From Spirometra erinaceieuropaei (Eukaryota > Platyhelminthes > Cestoda > Diphyllobothriidea > Diphyllobothriidae): a stretch of 64,000 nt of DNA. Below the pieces are notes generated by a model, which saw only the letters and a list, made by a program, of their open reading frames with translations, ran no database searches and had not been told where the DNA came from. How positions within the stretch are numbered: the stretch's first letter is position 1; each line of letters starts with the position of its first letter. The stretch lies in contig CACRXP010000021.1 in assembly GCA_902702965.1 (NCBI GenBank), positions 2,157,574-2,221,573 on the forward strand, in the 5' to 3' direction. The translations under genes were made by a program, and so were the position numbers. This document shows, one piece after another, positions 33,563 to 44,833 of the stretch.

Positions 33563-33959
33563 CATCGTATGCTAGAAGCTACGTTTGCTGCAGTAACGAA
33601 CATCTTCATCACGATTGATGATAGAAAGAAGGGTTGCATTTCAGTTTCAAATGAACTACCGGCTACTGTGCAATTTAATATAACGCGCGCTTTTCCTTAA
33701 CATCAGCGCCTGTCTACTGCAACCTGAACAATTTTAATTGGGTGGAAACACACGCGGCTTACGTTTTTTGAAAAACTATCCCGCTACTCACAAAAAATCT
33801 CCAACGGACATGAAACAACCTGCTTACTTTCATTAGTAGTACTAAAATGGACGCTCGTCCCAAGAACATAGTCCGCATCTATTGCAATATTTTATGAACA
33901 CTACATGGCATCTTGTTAAAGGTATAGGGGAATATATTATTCTCCTTACGCCGAAAGCA

Positions 33960-34412
33960 AGCACCTTTTGAACTAAAATCGCTAAAAGCTAACACAAAAG
34001 CTGAACAGCCTCAAAATTATTCAGGCATAGAGAAACTTTTTCAAAAGCTAAATATACTCTTTCTTCTGGTAAAAAATTAAAGATAACGTGATTCTCTACC
34101 AAACCAGTAAAAGTAAGCATATTCTATGCATGTTTTCTATAATATATTTTTTGAATTTTTAAGACCTTCAAAAACCAATGTGACAAGTACATGATACTTA
34201 AGTGGTTATTTTTTATCAAGTTATTTTTCTACAGGGCAAAAAGGAATGCATTCAAAAGCTAACATCCTGACGAGTACGAAACATTATAGGATTATGTCGA
34301 ATATTTGTCCATGTTGTTACAGTACCTAAGCAATCCTCACTAATCAAAATCCCATTTCAGAATTTTGGTCAATATTTCATGAGTTCGGTCACCCATTGTA
34401 GATGTAGAGCCT
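33960..34412. mobile_element. Foldback MITE, right half
   Basis: Carries the right arm of the foldback family: ATACTCTTTCTTCTGG, GCATGTTTTCTATAATATA, GATACTTAAGTGG, then TTTTGGTCAATATTTCATGAG at about 34363-34385. No left arm was found next to it. It lies about 225 bp upstream of the first recognised ZP-like exon. Confidence 0.5.
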
Positions 34413-34637
34413 GATACAAACTTGCATTCGAGAGGTTCTTAGGCGGGGTGCAGTGTGAAGACTTAACAGTAATGCCGCCACATTGAAGGCAGACACTCTA
34501 GTCGAGTGGATCGTGTTTTCCAACGGCCACCTACTCCACTTACCTACTGTCAGACTAGACGAACTTTTCCCCTTGATGTTCTTAATGTTGGTAAATTATA
34601 TGAAAAATTTAAGCAGTCTTAACTATCTCTTCTCTAG

Positions 34638-34812
34638 TTGTCCTGTACCGGGCTCTGGCTTCACGAAACATTTTCTCTCCTTCACGACGTTCAACGACTC
34701 GGCGACTCAGTCGTTGGACCACACATCGCCGACTGCATCAACTGTCCTTCGACTTGAATCTGCACCCTTCTCGGCCTTTATCATTGAGAGAACGTGGAAG
34801 AGCACTGTTGAC
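34638..34812 (+). CDS. ZP-like transmembrane protein, exon with ZP-C start
   Basis: Exon bounded by a strong acceptor (CTATCTCTTCTCTAG, AG at 34636-34637) and donor GAC/GTAAGA (GT at 34813). It enters with one base completing a codon, consistent with a GG/T Gly, and ends in phase 0. The encoded start is [G]CPVPGSGFTKHF, like the GCP motif that opens the ZP-C subdomain. It then gives STVLRLESAPFSAFIIERTW, resembling the F-x-A-F strand of ZP-C. The preceding exon, carrying ZP-N, was not found. An alternative frame is also open, so the frame choice rests on the ZP resemblance and on phase compatibility with the next exon. Confidence 0.5.
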
Positions 34813-35504
34813 GTAAGAACCCCACAATCTTACTTATCACTGTTGTGGTATAGACAGTAGCTTTCCTCCCAATCGTCGTGTGTGCTGTAAACTTCCGGCT
34901 GTAATGACGGCGTCTCGAGATTAAACCGGCTTTCAATTCTTTATCGTCTTTGGGAAAATGGCCGACGAATCAGCACGTTGGAGATATTTTCAGCAATATT
35001 AGATACAGAACTGAAAAGTGGCCAAGATATTGAACGTAAGCCGGCTGTGGTGACTGCAGTGCCGTTTGTCTGAGATTTTAAAATTGCGTGCCTCCGGGAA
35101 ATCTGGTTTTCAGAATTCCAGTGGTGATGAAGCCCGCATATACGGGACTCGCGTTTCCAGTTTTATTCAGCGAAGAGGTCGTGGCCTATCCGGCGAGCCG
35201 TCTTACCTACACGGAGTCCATAAGCCATCATGCACTATTCTGCATGGATCGCGGACGATGTTAACCCGAAAAATGACATTACTCTAGAAAACTTCTTCCT
35301 CCATAACATCCAGGGCTGGAAGTGAGCTCATAGGCGATTTCCATGTCAGCGCACAAACCGGTTACATCACGTTTTAAGGGGCAGTCAATACGGAAACTCC
35401 AGGACTGCGGATGCAACACAAGGTGGCTTCTACTAACTCGAGTAAACCAAATGGTTTGCATACCTATGCCAATGGCTGACAAATTAGGAAACGTTGTCCA
35501 GATG

Positions 35505-36765
35505 AGCTTTCTCGTGAAATGCTAAGCAAAATATTAAAATGCATTTTTAACCCAAGAAGATAACCTGATAAGTGTTTTTATGTCGAACAGCTTGTCACAT
35601 AATACAGTCAAGTTATAATGCTGACTCTCGAACTAGCTCCTTATCTACCGCCTGCGTAAATTACATTCCACAAAACGTGTTTATCTGAGGATTGTAAATT
35701 ATTCGCTGTTATTTTCAAAACCTTTATAAACTGGAATATATTTCAGAAGTCACTGCACAAAAATATTTTTTCAGTTAATCATTTATTAAAAAATTAGCCT
35801 TTAACTTTCAAACCTGAGCCAAAAATATCTTTCAGTTTTAAAAACACAGAATCTCATGAGTGGATGTTTTAGTGCTGCTTATGGAGTGGACGGCGTAGTT
35901 CACATTTGTTCAAGATTCAATAAACCTCATATTCCCTCGTGTTAATAGCACACAGAACGAAATAACCGTCCCTACACGAAAATCATACAGCTTGCAGTTC
36001 AGAAAACCTAAATGCAAATTTAACGACAGGTCCGGTTCAAAACTATTTAGGATTCAAAGAGTTTACTAAAACCGAAGGGTACTGTTTCTTCTAACATAAC
36101 ATTTAGACTAAGCGCACTTCGCTACTAACCGACTAGAAGGAAGAATAGTAGAGAGGGAAGCTCACCGATCGTCCTTACGAAACGCCCTCGTTCTATTGTG
36201 CCTTACGGGCTCTCTCTCGTGTCCAGCCACAAGCCGCGCAGCGGCGCATGATATATAGGCAGAATGATATTACCGACAAAGACAAGGGAGACTAGAATGG
36301 CCATTTCTGGCTTATTAGCCGTTGTCGGCTACTCATACCCAACCCCGAAGTGTGGCACACCCGAGGCTCGAACTCGCGACCTGTTTGTTAGAAGTCCACG
36401 CCTCTAACCACTAAGACACGAGCCCAGTGCCCTGTCGGTTTTCAATTGGGAATATACAATGGTGCAGGGTCGCTTACCGATCTTACGAACTTACTCGTTC
36501 GGTTGTGCATGTTTTTTTATGAAATATTCTTAAATTTATAAGGGTGCTTAAAACCAATGAAAATATTTCAGGCTGCACAAGTGATCATTGTTAGAGAAAT
36601 GAAGCATCTGCATGCGGTCGACATAAAACGCATTTGAAAACCGGCATTCTGACGTGACAAGAGGATTGACATAACAACCCTACTTAAGTAGTATTTTCGA
36701 ACTGAAAAAAACCCATGTTAGAATGCCAGTCAACATCTCACTAGATGGTATATCTACTGTAGATG
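35505..36765. mobile_element. Foldback MITE interrupted by a SINE
   Basis: The left end near 35512 reads CTCGTGAAATGCTAAGC. The interior at 35990-36110 matches the middle of the 40.4 kb copy (CAGCTTGCAGTT, AACGACAGGTCCGGTTC). The right arm resumes at 36511 with GAAATATTC and CTACTTAAGTAG at about 36682, and ends with CAGTCAACATCTCACTAG near 36750. A tRNA-derived SINE at 36150-36511 splits it, so the MITE is older than the SINE. It lies in the intron between 34812 and 37528. Confidence 0.65.
36150..36511 (-). repeat. tRNA-derived SINE with partial second unit
   Basis: The minus strand carries a tRNA-like head (about 36362-36425): GGGCTCGTGTCTTAGTGG with an A-box, TTAGAGGCGTGGACTTCTAAC with a TCT (Arg-like) anticodon position, and GCGAGTTCGAGCCTCG as B-box. 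The body runs down to about 36160. To the right, a leader (TATACAATGG) and the start of a second body (36465-36511) form a truncated head-to-tail dimer, as at 7.3-7.7 kb. Confidence 0.75.
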
Positions 36766-37527
36766 TAATAGGTTAGTAGATGACCAAACTCATGAGGGGT
36801 GTCTAAATTTACGAATGATTGCCAGTCGCTCGCAAACTGACACCAGTTCATGGATCCAATGTATATGTCTATTAAATACAACGTTGAGAGGTCTAAAAAC
36901 ATAACAGAAATACCAAAGACAGTGTTACGTTGCCTCGAAATGCCGTTTTATAAAAAGGCACAAAATCCCAAAAAACTAAAAATGGCTGCAATTTACTAAG
37001 CGTTGTTTTAAGATGTAAAAAATGTCTTCTAGTGCAAAAAACGAGGCAACTATAAAGGCATATATAAAACAACGTCTAAAATAGTGCCTTTGAGAAGTTT
37101 CCTCTTCTACACAAGAAAATGGTATTTCACTGAAGTGACTGGATGTGCAAGCAAAATGCTTAACGTTCAAAAATTCTCACATCAGTTTCCGTTATCAGGT
37201 TTCATGGGATAGTTCACGTACTGTAGAGTCCTGATTTGCTTTTCCTCGTATTTGAAGATTTCATGAAGGATATTATAATTTTTAGCATACTAGATTTGCC
37301 TATACAGTTTTCAGCAAAGCTGCGTACATCAGGTATCACGAACTAAGTTTTGTGGTATCTTGCTCATTAAAATGAGACAACTGTTGATAGGAAATACTAT
37401 AATTTCACGATTGTACATCGCAGCACTGTACTCAGACGCAAGAACGCTAAATGTCAAGTACAAGAAATTATGCGATAACGAATTTAGCCATATCATTATT
37501 GCTTTATGTTTAAATTGATTCTTTCAG

Positions 37528-37686
37528 AACAGGAAGAATTTGTCCGGATCTGGACAACAGAACGCGGCTCAGGGCATTTCCACAGATGTTGTCAACAGTG
37601 ACGCATACATTGGCGATAAAACGTCAACATTTATCAAGATCACATGCTCATTCCGAATGTGTGCGCATTACGCCTGGTGTTTAATG
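37528..37686 (+). CDS. ZP-like transmembrane protein, exon with ZP-C cysteines
   Basis: A 159-bp exon of 53 codons, phase 0 at both ends, between GATTCTTTCAG (AG at 37526-37527) and donor ATG/GTGAGT (GT at 37687). It encodes a linker rich in Gln, Ser and Gly, then TSTFIKITCSFRMCAHYAWC, with LM at the exon end. Joined to PKTC of the next exon, this gives C-x4-C-x5-C-x5-C. That resembles the terminal cysteine cluster of ZP domains, where a hydrophobic strand leads into C-x4-C and two further Cys. The open frame continues past the donor only into AT-rich intron. Confidence 0.55.
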
Positions 37687-37877
37687 GTGAGTGCATATTT
37701 GATACTACTAAATTATTGCGACAGAATTCAGTTCATCCTTTTAGAAAACATCGCACGGGGCTCAGGTTGGGCTTGAGAAAGCCTTTTTGCTAAGCAGAAG
37801 ACCGAGTTGCCAATAAGAGCTGAGGGACGAGTCCAGGAAGCAGTCTTGAAGAAGGAGACGCGATCGCTGGGACAAGA

Positions 37878-37935
37878 GCTTTATTAGCCTGACGTTTCGG
37901 ATTCCAACTACAACCCATCATCCGAGGCAAAAAGC
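37878..37935 (-). ncRNA. Hammerhead ribozyme (PLE), core mutation
   Basis: Minus strand: GCTTTTTGCCT, CGGATGA (U to G in the core), stem II GGGTTGT/TTGGAATCC (weakened), GAAACGTC, AGGCTAATAAAGC. It follows the stop of the minus-strand PLE remnant at 37949-38265, as expected for a 3' terminal repeat. Confidence 0.7.
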
Positions 37936-37948
37936 AGATACGGGTGGT

Positions 37949-38265
37949 TCATGAATAAGGGGCTGCAATAGTTATAGGATGCTGTGGCCATGCTACCGCA
38001 TATCGATGAATATTCACGGCTCCCCTTTCATCAGGGATCATTGCACGTGGTGTGATGACCGTTTGGTGGCCGATATTCGCGCCGGTAACTGCTGGAATTT
38101 CATCACGTGCGTTGGATGTTGGTGGGATGATTGCTCGACCATCTGACTCACTGACCCTGGAGTTGGGAAGAGTGTTCACTTGTGCGTTCCCCGCGTGGCT
38201 AATTACTCCGCCTAGCCCAAGTCTCAACACCAAGTATAGAAGGGGAAGGTCATTGCACTTGTTTG
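37949..38265 (-). pseudogene. PLE lineage 1 C-terminal remnant fused to lineage 3
   Basis: The C-terminal part of a 204-codon minus frame matches the end of the lineage 1 protein: CNDLPLLYLVLRLGLGGVIS, SESDGRAIIPPTSNARDE, NIGHQTVITPRA. Upstream of about 38265 the frame reads into a different element (lineage 3 tail), so the long ORF is an accidental fusion across an insertion boundary and not a gene. A hammerhead lies just downstream. Confidence 0.65.
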
Positions 38266-38269
38266 AGGA

Positions 38270-39170
38270 AGAAGAAGATGGGCTCTCCGGAACAGGTTTA
38301 TTTGAATGCTGACGTTTCAAAGAGCTTGGTCGACCGTCCATTGTCAAAGCGTAAAATGCACTTAATCGATCAGAAATGTAAAGTGGCAGGTTGTGTTGGT
38401 CGACCTGCTGCTGATCGATTTTTCTCTCCTTTCGCTGCCTCGGTCTCTCGGGAGATAGTTGACGGGCGTTTTGCCTGCATGCTTTGTGATCCCCACTCCG
38501 TCGGGGTGGGGCTGATTGAACCTTTGTCGGACGGTCGGTCTGGCGGTTCTTGTTCTTCCTCACCCAGTAAACTCAGCGTAAGGCTACTTCCGTACGGCCT
38601 TCTTAAGTCCGTTGTGGTTGTTTGATCCTGAGCTCTACGATTGTGATGACGTAGGACTTTGCAAGCTGCAGGAAGGTCCAGATGCCTGTTGATAGAATGG
38701 GCATCGGAGAACCACGCCTCGAGAGTTAGCCGTTCTGTTTTTGTGTTGCCTGGGCCTAAGATGTTAACCCTCTGGAGGTCAAAAGTATGCCCTGTTTCTC
38801 CAACGTGTGTTGCTAGTTGAGAGATAGTGTCTCACCTCCGAGTGGCCGACTTGTGCTCCTGTAGGCGAGTTTGCAATTTCCGCCCGGTTTACGGACCGGA
38901 TTAACTCTCCGTGTGGTCGGCGCTCTGGCTGTCTCAATAACCGTCACTTGTTTGACGCTTAACCTGTCAACTAGGTCAACTAGAGATGGAAGTCTTCATA
39001 CCTCGGTTCAGTCCGGCAGGATTGTGTTCTCGAATGGGCTTTGATATGCGCCCAGTTGTTCGACCACTACTGTCTGCCTTACGATAGGGGGAGGGCAAGT
39101 GAAGTGGTTTGAAAGATCAGCTATGCATAACATTCAGGAAAATAAACGGGCAGCCTGAGGAAAGTAGTTT
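38270..39170 (-). pseudogene. PLE lineage 3: GIY-YIG C-terminal part and tail
   Basis: Minus strand from about 39170: GGNCKLAYRSTSR (YIG half decayed), then LATHVGETGHTFDLQRVNIL, GNTKTERLTLEAWFSDAHSI and NRHLDLPAACKVLRHH. This is the GIY-YIG C-terminal region of a PLE clearly different from lineages 1 and 2. A Pro/Ser/Arg-rich tail follows into 38400. At about 38300-38350 the minus strand keeps TTTGAAACGTCAGC with flanking sequence reminiscent of the hammerhead repeat, but the CTGATGA box is decayed (TTGACAA) and stem II does not pair. Confidence 0.6.
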
Positions 39171-39249
39171 GTCTAGGTCGCTAGGTAAACCCACTCAATA
39201 ATCGAGTTCAGGTGCTGTTATAGGAGTTCGTCGACCGGATTTCCGCCGA

Positions 39250-40410
39250 CCAATACTGGCGACCTAGTGCGAACTTCTTCTAAATGCAACCGTTACTTTC
39301 ATTTAGTCTTACACATGCGGAATATTACCGTGTGATTAGGACTGCTTACCTTGCAGACTTCTGTCGATTCCCTATTGCCAAATTTTTGGAGTCATTGTTT
39401 GCATCATCATTAGCTCGGAAACAAATTGACCTCTTTAACCAAGGTGCTTTTAACCAGCAGCGACACTAGTAACTCACATTTTGCTATTTCTATTCGTAAA
39501 TGCAGACAATTCACATTCTTCTACTTAGCGGCTAGGGGATAATTTGTGGCGAGTGGAGCGTTGGATTGTTGTTATTTTTGTCGGCGTCGAGAGAATATCT
39601 TCAAACCATCCAGGCGTGAAATGAAAGTGTCATAAGGAGGACAACAACTTGCGCGATTAATTTCCATGATAAAAATTGGAAGCGGTCCTACTTCTCGAAA
39701 ATAATGATTGTCCCGATTGAGTCTCCAGCCGTCTAAGGACGACAGTTACTCACAGCAGGCTTTGCGTAAACAGGACGCAGAGCGTCATATCAGCCACGGC
39801 CTGTCTCACGAAAACTGGACTGAGATGTGGGCGAAATCTCATACCACCACCTCCCGTTCCTCTCAGGGAGTTCAAAACGACCAGTGCTTTGATTGACAGT
39901 GTGTCGAAACGCAGCTCAGATCTGCAGAACAGCCACGAGAGAGGCTGAATCCTCTAAATATACATGATTTATGGGAAAATGAAATTCATATCTCTTAGAC
40001 GCTGCAACAGCTACGACAAAAGCTCTACGTGAAAGAGGGGACTTTTCCGAAGATCGACATCTGCAAATAACTGCATGGCTTCATCGATTGAACCGAGTTA
40101 TGCTCAACAAGGAGACTCAGACGAAGCTGCAAGGTCTAGAAGTGCATAAATAATAATCGCAAATAGTTCTTGCGTTATCAGTATGATGCGATGGCTAGGC
40201 GCATGAAAAATCTTGCATCCAATCAAGACTTTCATCGGGAGGTAATATCCGAAAAAACGCAACATATGCAGAGTGCAAAATGTTAATTTTACTTCGCGCA
40301 AAGACCCTCTGAAATTGAGTCGCGCATGGGCAATTTATGAAGAGACAATTTAAAGGTTACTATTATGTTTCACTGTCCAGTCCTCTGAAGTCTGGATGAG
40401 GTACAAGTCA
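39250..40410. other. Intronic spacer without recognised features
   Basis: Short ORFs only (39284-39469, 39708-39896 plus; 40104-40301 minus). No splice-bounded exon is needed here, since the exons on either side are phase-compatible. Confidence 0.4.
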
Positions 40411-40413
40411 CCT

Positions 40414-41408
40414 ACAGTAGATGTGCTAACTCATGAAATGTCAACCAAAATTTCGAAATGCGTTCTCGTTTCGAAAAGATAAGTCAAGTAGTGTTGTAAA
40501 ACTAATCATGATCTATCATAAATCTATAATGATCCAGTTACCACAGGGTGTCGGCTTTCGAAGGAACTTATTTTCGACTGCACGCAAGATCTATCCTCTG
40601 CAAAAAATGACTACTCATGTAGCATGCAATTTTCTCATTGATTTTCGATGCCCTTGAAAATTCAATTATACTTCATGGAAAACAGGCATACAAATAATCA
40701 TTCTTTTACTTATTCGGTAGAAAATCACGTCTTCTTTCCATTTCATACTTAAAAGAAGAGTATAATTCGATTTTAAAAAAAGTTTCTAATTGCGAGATTT
40801 TTTAATATCGTTAAATGGCCGTCCATGAAACGTCATGTATCTGCATTTACGAATGTGGCTTGTAAAGTTAACAGTATTGCTCAAATCCACTGCTTAATTT
40901 TATGGACCCCATATGATCTCCTCTTAACATCGTAGAGAAATTCATGGTTTCCGTACACGGAAAATATACAGCTTGTAGTTTTGAAACCCTGAATGCAAGT
41001 GTAATAGCAGGTCGGGTTCAAAATTATTTTGGAATTAGAAACATTTTTAAAACCGAATTATACTCTTCTTTTGAGTATGAAATTGGAAGACGGCGTTATT
41101 TTCTACCGAATTAGTAAAAGAATGAATATTTTTATGCATGTTTTCCATGAAATATAATTGACTTTTTAAGGACATCGAAAATCACTGAAAAAATTGTATA
41201 CTACTTAAGTAGTCATTTTTTTCAGAGTATAGATCTTGCATGCAGCCGAAAATAAGTTTTTTCGAAAGCCGACACCCTCAGGTAACTGGACCATTCTAGA
41301 TTTATGCTGCATAATGATTAGTTTTACAACACCACTTAATTTATCTTTTCGAAACAATAACGCAATTCGAAATTTTTGTTGACATTTCATGAGTTAGCAC
41401 ATCTACTA
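40414..41408. mobile_element. Foldback MITE, near-complete copy
   Basis: About 1 kb with inverted arms of about 370 bp (40416-40780 and 41041-41408) around a middle of about 260 bp. The left end reads TA/CAGTAGATGTGCTAACTC and the right end is its inverse with one terminal change. Both arms carry CATGAAATGTCAAC, GTGTCGGCTTTCG and GAATATTTTTATGCATG-type blocks and the subterminal CTACTTAAGTAG palindrome (41208 region; CTACTCATGTAG at the left). TA-flanked CAGT ends suggest mobilisation by a Tc1/mariner-type transposase. No protein is encoded. Confidence 0.75.
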
Positions 41409-41510
41409 ATAATAATAACTATTTCGTCAGTTGAAATCGTGGCACGCAAACAGTGCGTTATCTCGAGAACTGCTGACAGAAATTCTGAAATGTATTTTTG
41501 ATTGGAAGAT

Positions 41511-41795
41511 ACGGTCAGATATGGTTATGTAGCCCCACCCGCAGCAAACAAACCGTAGCGCCTGTAATACGAGGCCGGTGGTAAAAGGGATTTTTACAAG
41601 CATGACTGGGGGACGCACAGGCAACGAGGTCAAAAGAGAAGCTATTGGAAATGCACGGTTGTACTTTGAGTGATTGAGAAATAGTTGCTCTAACTGTTAA
41701 CCTTAATCCCTAACCCTAACCACCTCAATCTGACACCTAACCCTTATCACTAACAGTACTGGGTTCATCAGGTGAGGTTGAATGATCACATCTTA
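41511..41795 (-). mobile_element. Small MITE with telomere-like core
   Basis: Matches 59184-59460 in reverse orientation. The left end is GGTCAGATATGGTTATGTAG. The interior contains CTAACCCTAACC and CCTAACCCTTATC (TTAGGG-like on the minus strand) at 41697-41750. The right end near 41770-41795 is a decayed inverse of the left. No ORF of its own. Confidence 0.6.
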
Positions 41796-42690
41796 TTTAA
41801 AATATTATTTAAGTAATCCTGGATCGTTAACTACTAAGCAGCACAATCTCATGACGTATCCGTCACTCATGATGCTGCTTTTGAGCTAGTTTCTTTGCGA
41901 CAGCTGAAAAAACAGCAATTTCCGAACACTGGCTTTTCACTTAGTGTGGATATTTTCCATTGTTTTCGATTTTACTGTTTATTCAAGTGTATATTGTAAA
42001 AGTATTCGCTTATATTCTCGATCTATTACTCAGTTCGTAGCACGTGAATATCTTTTCTGAATGTTATACTTGAAGGAATTGTGACATTTGTTTTTGAAAC
42101 TCTTTTGCAATCCGCGAATCATGTTGAACCAAACCAGCAATTACATGTGCATTCAGGGTTTCAAACCTACAAGGTGTACGGTTGCATGTAACGAAAATTA
42201 TGCATTTTTATGCTATAAGTGATCATAAAATTTTGCAATAAAAATTCTCCATACTGTCCACCATATAAGCAACATTTTTAAATGATAATTCAAAAACTGC
42301 GCGTCTGGAAATTCCGGGGTGTTTATAAAAGGCCCCAGTTAAAACACCTTTAAAACTGGAAGTACCTCTCTTTGTCAAGTAAAAAAAACAAAGAAAATAC
42401 AAATTGCTAACAGAAAGGCTCAATAAAATATATTTCTTCTAAACGTTTTCGAGTAATTACGTTCGCGTTTAGAGAAGCGCAAAAAACCATCGCTAAAAAT
42501 GCCCACTTTATATGTAGCCAGACTTTAGAAAGCGTATATTTTTCAGGTGGTTACCAATAGGTTGACGTGACCGAGGTATCTTGGCATTATGTTGTATGAT
42601 AATTAATAGTCCGTCGCTACTTAAGTAATCTTTTCGAATCAGAGGCTCACATCAGAATTTCGGTTAAAATCTAATGCATATCTGTAGTGC
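41796..42690. mobile_element. Foldback MITE, diverged copy
   Basis: Carries family blocks: GGTTTCAAACCTACAAGGTGTACGG-like middle sequence near 42160, CGCTACTTAAGTAATC near 42616, and a right end GAATTTCGGTTAAAATCTAA near 42655. The left arm is poorly preserved and its exact start is uncertain. It ends about 55 bp upstream of the exon at 42744. Confidence 0.4.
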
Positions 42691-42743
42691 TCTCTGAATC
42701 TTTTATATGACGGGCAAATACTGCCATGTGTTTTCATTTATAG

Positions 42744-42891
42744 CCAAAAACCTGTGGTTCTCCAATGGGCCAAAATCAATCTGAAGTCCCAGTGACGTTC
42801 TTGCCTCCGCATGTGCACTTCGAAGTGCGGTCAGCGACTGTTGAGGTAATCAATCCGCGCTCAACTGTAAACAAAGGCTCAACGGCCCAGG
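42744..42891 (+). CDS. ZP-like transmembrane protein, juxtamembrane exon
   Basis: Exon after TTTTCATTTATAG (AG at 42742-42743), read in phase 0: PKTCGSPMGQNQSEVPVTF, then HVHFEVRSATVEVINPRSTV and NKGSTAQ. It supplies the last Cys of the ZP-like cluster and an extracellular linker. Two donors are possible. CAGG/GTAACT at 42892 ends in phase 1 and fits the acceptor at 55955. GAG/GTAATC at 42846 ends in phase 0 and fits an alternative acceptor at 55963. Both give continuous protein, so alternative splicing is conceivable. The other forward frames hit a stop early. Confidence 0.5.
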
Positions 42892-43004
42892 GTAACTTAC
42901 TTAATATGCATAATTCAATATTTGTTTTTAAACGCTTATTTCCATGCTGACATGCCCCTAATGTCTTATTTTTCCAATACTCAGCAACAGTCAGTCTAAG
43001 AAAT

Positions 43005-43985
43005 TTACAGTTGGTAGGCTAACGCATGAAATGTCAACCGAAATTTGAAATGCGCTTTCGTTTCGAAAAGATGGGTTTTAAAACTAGTCAGCCTGCATCA
43101 TAATTCTATAGTATTTCGGTTACCTTGGGATGTCAGCTTTCGAAGTAACTTCCTTCCAGCTGCAGGAAACAACTACACCATGTAAAAAATGGCTACTTAA
43201 GTAGCATGGGTTTTTTTCGTTGATTTTTAATGCCCTTGGAAGTTCAATAATATTCCACAAAAAACATGCATAAGCATATTCACCATCTTACTCGTTTAGT
43301 AGAAAATGACGTCTTCTTCCAATCTTATAGTCGAAGGTAGGGATTTAAAAACCTTTCCAATTCCCGAATAATTTTGAACCCGCTTTACCGTTACACTTGA
43401 ATTCAGGCTTTCCAAACTAAAAACCGTATATTTTTCACGCACGGAAAACCACACATTTCTCTACGGCAATAAAGAGGGACTATATAGAGTTCATAAAATT
43501 AAACTGTGAAATTGAGCCATGTTGGTAACTTTACAAGCCACATTGGTAAATGCAGAGACATGACGTTTATGAACAGCCATTTTACGGCATGTAAGCGTCC
43601 CACAATTAGAAACTTTTTTGAAAGCGCATTATATTTCTCCTCTGAGTAAAGAATTAAAGGAAGACGTAAGTTGCTACTGAATAAGCAAAAGAATGAATAT
43701 TTGTATGCATGCTTTTCATGAAATAAAATCACACTTTTAGGAGAATCGAAAATAGTTGAGAAAAATTCATGCTACTTAAGTTGTCTTTTTTACAGAGTGT
43801 TAATTTAGTATGCTGGCGAAAAAGAGTTTGTTCGAATGCTAGCATCCTAAGGTAACCGACATATAATAGAATTATGTTGCAGGCTGACGACGTTTGCAAC
43901 CCTGCTTAATAAATCTTTACAAAATGAAAACGCATTTTAGAATTTCGGTTGACGTTTTGTGAGTAAGCCCAACTACTCTGATAGT
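43005..43985. mobile_element. Foldback MITE, complete diverged copy
   Basis: The left end TA/CAGTTGGTAGGCTAACGC lies near 43006-43030 and the right end (GACGTTTTGTGAGTAAGCCC) at 43950-43975. Both arms keep the CTACTTAAGTAG palindrome (43190 and, with one change, 43771). It shares the interior with the copies at 40.4 and 44.8 kb and is more diverged than they are from each other. Confidence 0.65.
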
Positions 43986-44406
43986 CTGGGACGTGAGGCT
44001 AGTTTATCAGAGTACATTGTCACATATTATCGCGCTGTTTTGGTATAAGACCAAATATGATAAGATTTATGCCATTTGGAAGCATAATCCGAAAATTATA
44101 AAATACGGGGATAGTTTTCTTTTATTCTCACATGAAAAACGTCTTCAGGATTCAGTCTGAAAATGAATAATATTTATCTTGCATCAGCTGGATTTGTGAA
44201 AACTATATATATATCCGAAGGAATGGAGGAAAAATGGTTTCATGCTCAAGCAAATTAAATTTTAAATAAATTATCTCACCACCTGAGTGAATCATGAGTA
44301 CTTTTTAGACGGCTGACTGGGATCTTTATCTCGGCAATAATAAGTTTTGTTCCAAAAATGGACCTCAGCGACCATTATGTAATCTACAGTTATCTAGGCC
44401 ATTAAA

Positions 44407-44679
44407 ATGTTTGCCGGAAAATACAGTTCGCCTATTTATTCCAATGTTTGCACAATGTTGGCTCCTTATTTAGGCGTTGAAAGATTTAGGAATAACCAGG
44501 ATGGTTTCCCGTTTTGTAATATTTTCATTGGCAGAGAATTTAGATTATTTCTACCGCCAGTGAGACGACACTTAAAAAATAACATGACCTCGGTAGGTTG
44601 TAGACTTGCTCCATTTAAGTTTTACCAAGACTTTTGCTATCGAGCTGATTGTGGTGTCGAGATAACATTTAAAAATTAA
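44407..44679 (+). CDS. Unclassified 90-codon ORF
   Basis: An ATG-to-TAA frame in otherwise AT-rich intron, with five Cys and several aromatic residues (YSSPIYSNVCTMLAPYLG, NQDGFPFCNIFIGREFRLF, CRLAPFKFYQDFCYRADC). No family is recognised. It is not part of the foldback MITEs on either side and no splice-site pair supports it as an exon of the ZP-like gene. It could be a chance ORF or a fragment of an unknown element. Confidence 0.2.
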   Translation: MFAGKYSSPIYSNVCTMLAPYLGVERFRNNQDGFPFCNIFIGREFRLFLPPVRRHLKNNMTSVGCRLAPFKFYQDFCYRADCGVEITFKN

Positions 44680-44833
44680 GACAGTGGAATAATCGCTTAG
44701 TTAGGTAACAAACTGGCATGCGTGGAGTAGAAGACATTACTTGAGACGTTGTTATACTATTACATATAGGTCCTTAATGGACAAAAACGCCGTATTAATT
44801 TTGTGCGTCAGCTTTTTTTCGGGGTTGAACTTA

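Noticed and set aside
37949..38563. 204-codon minus ORF as one gene
   Set aside because: It crosses from one PLE lineage to another; each half matches a different element.
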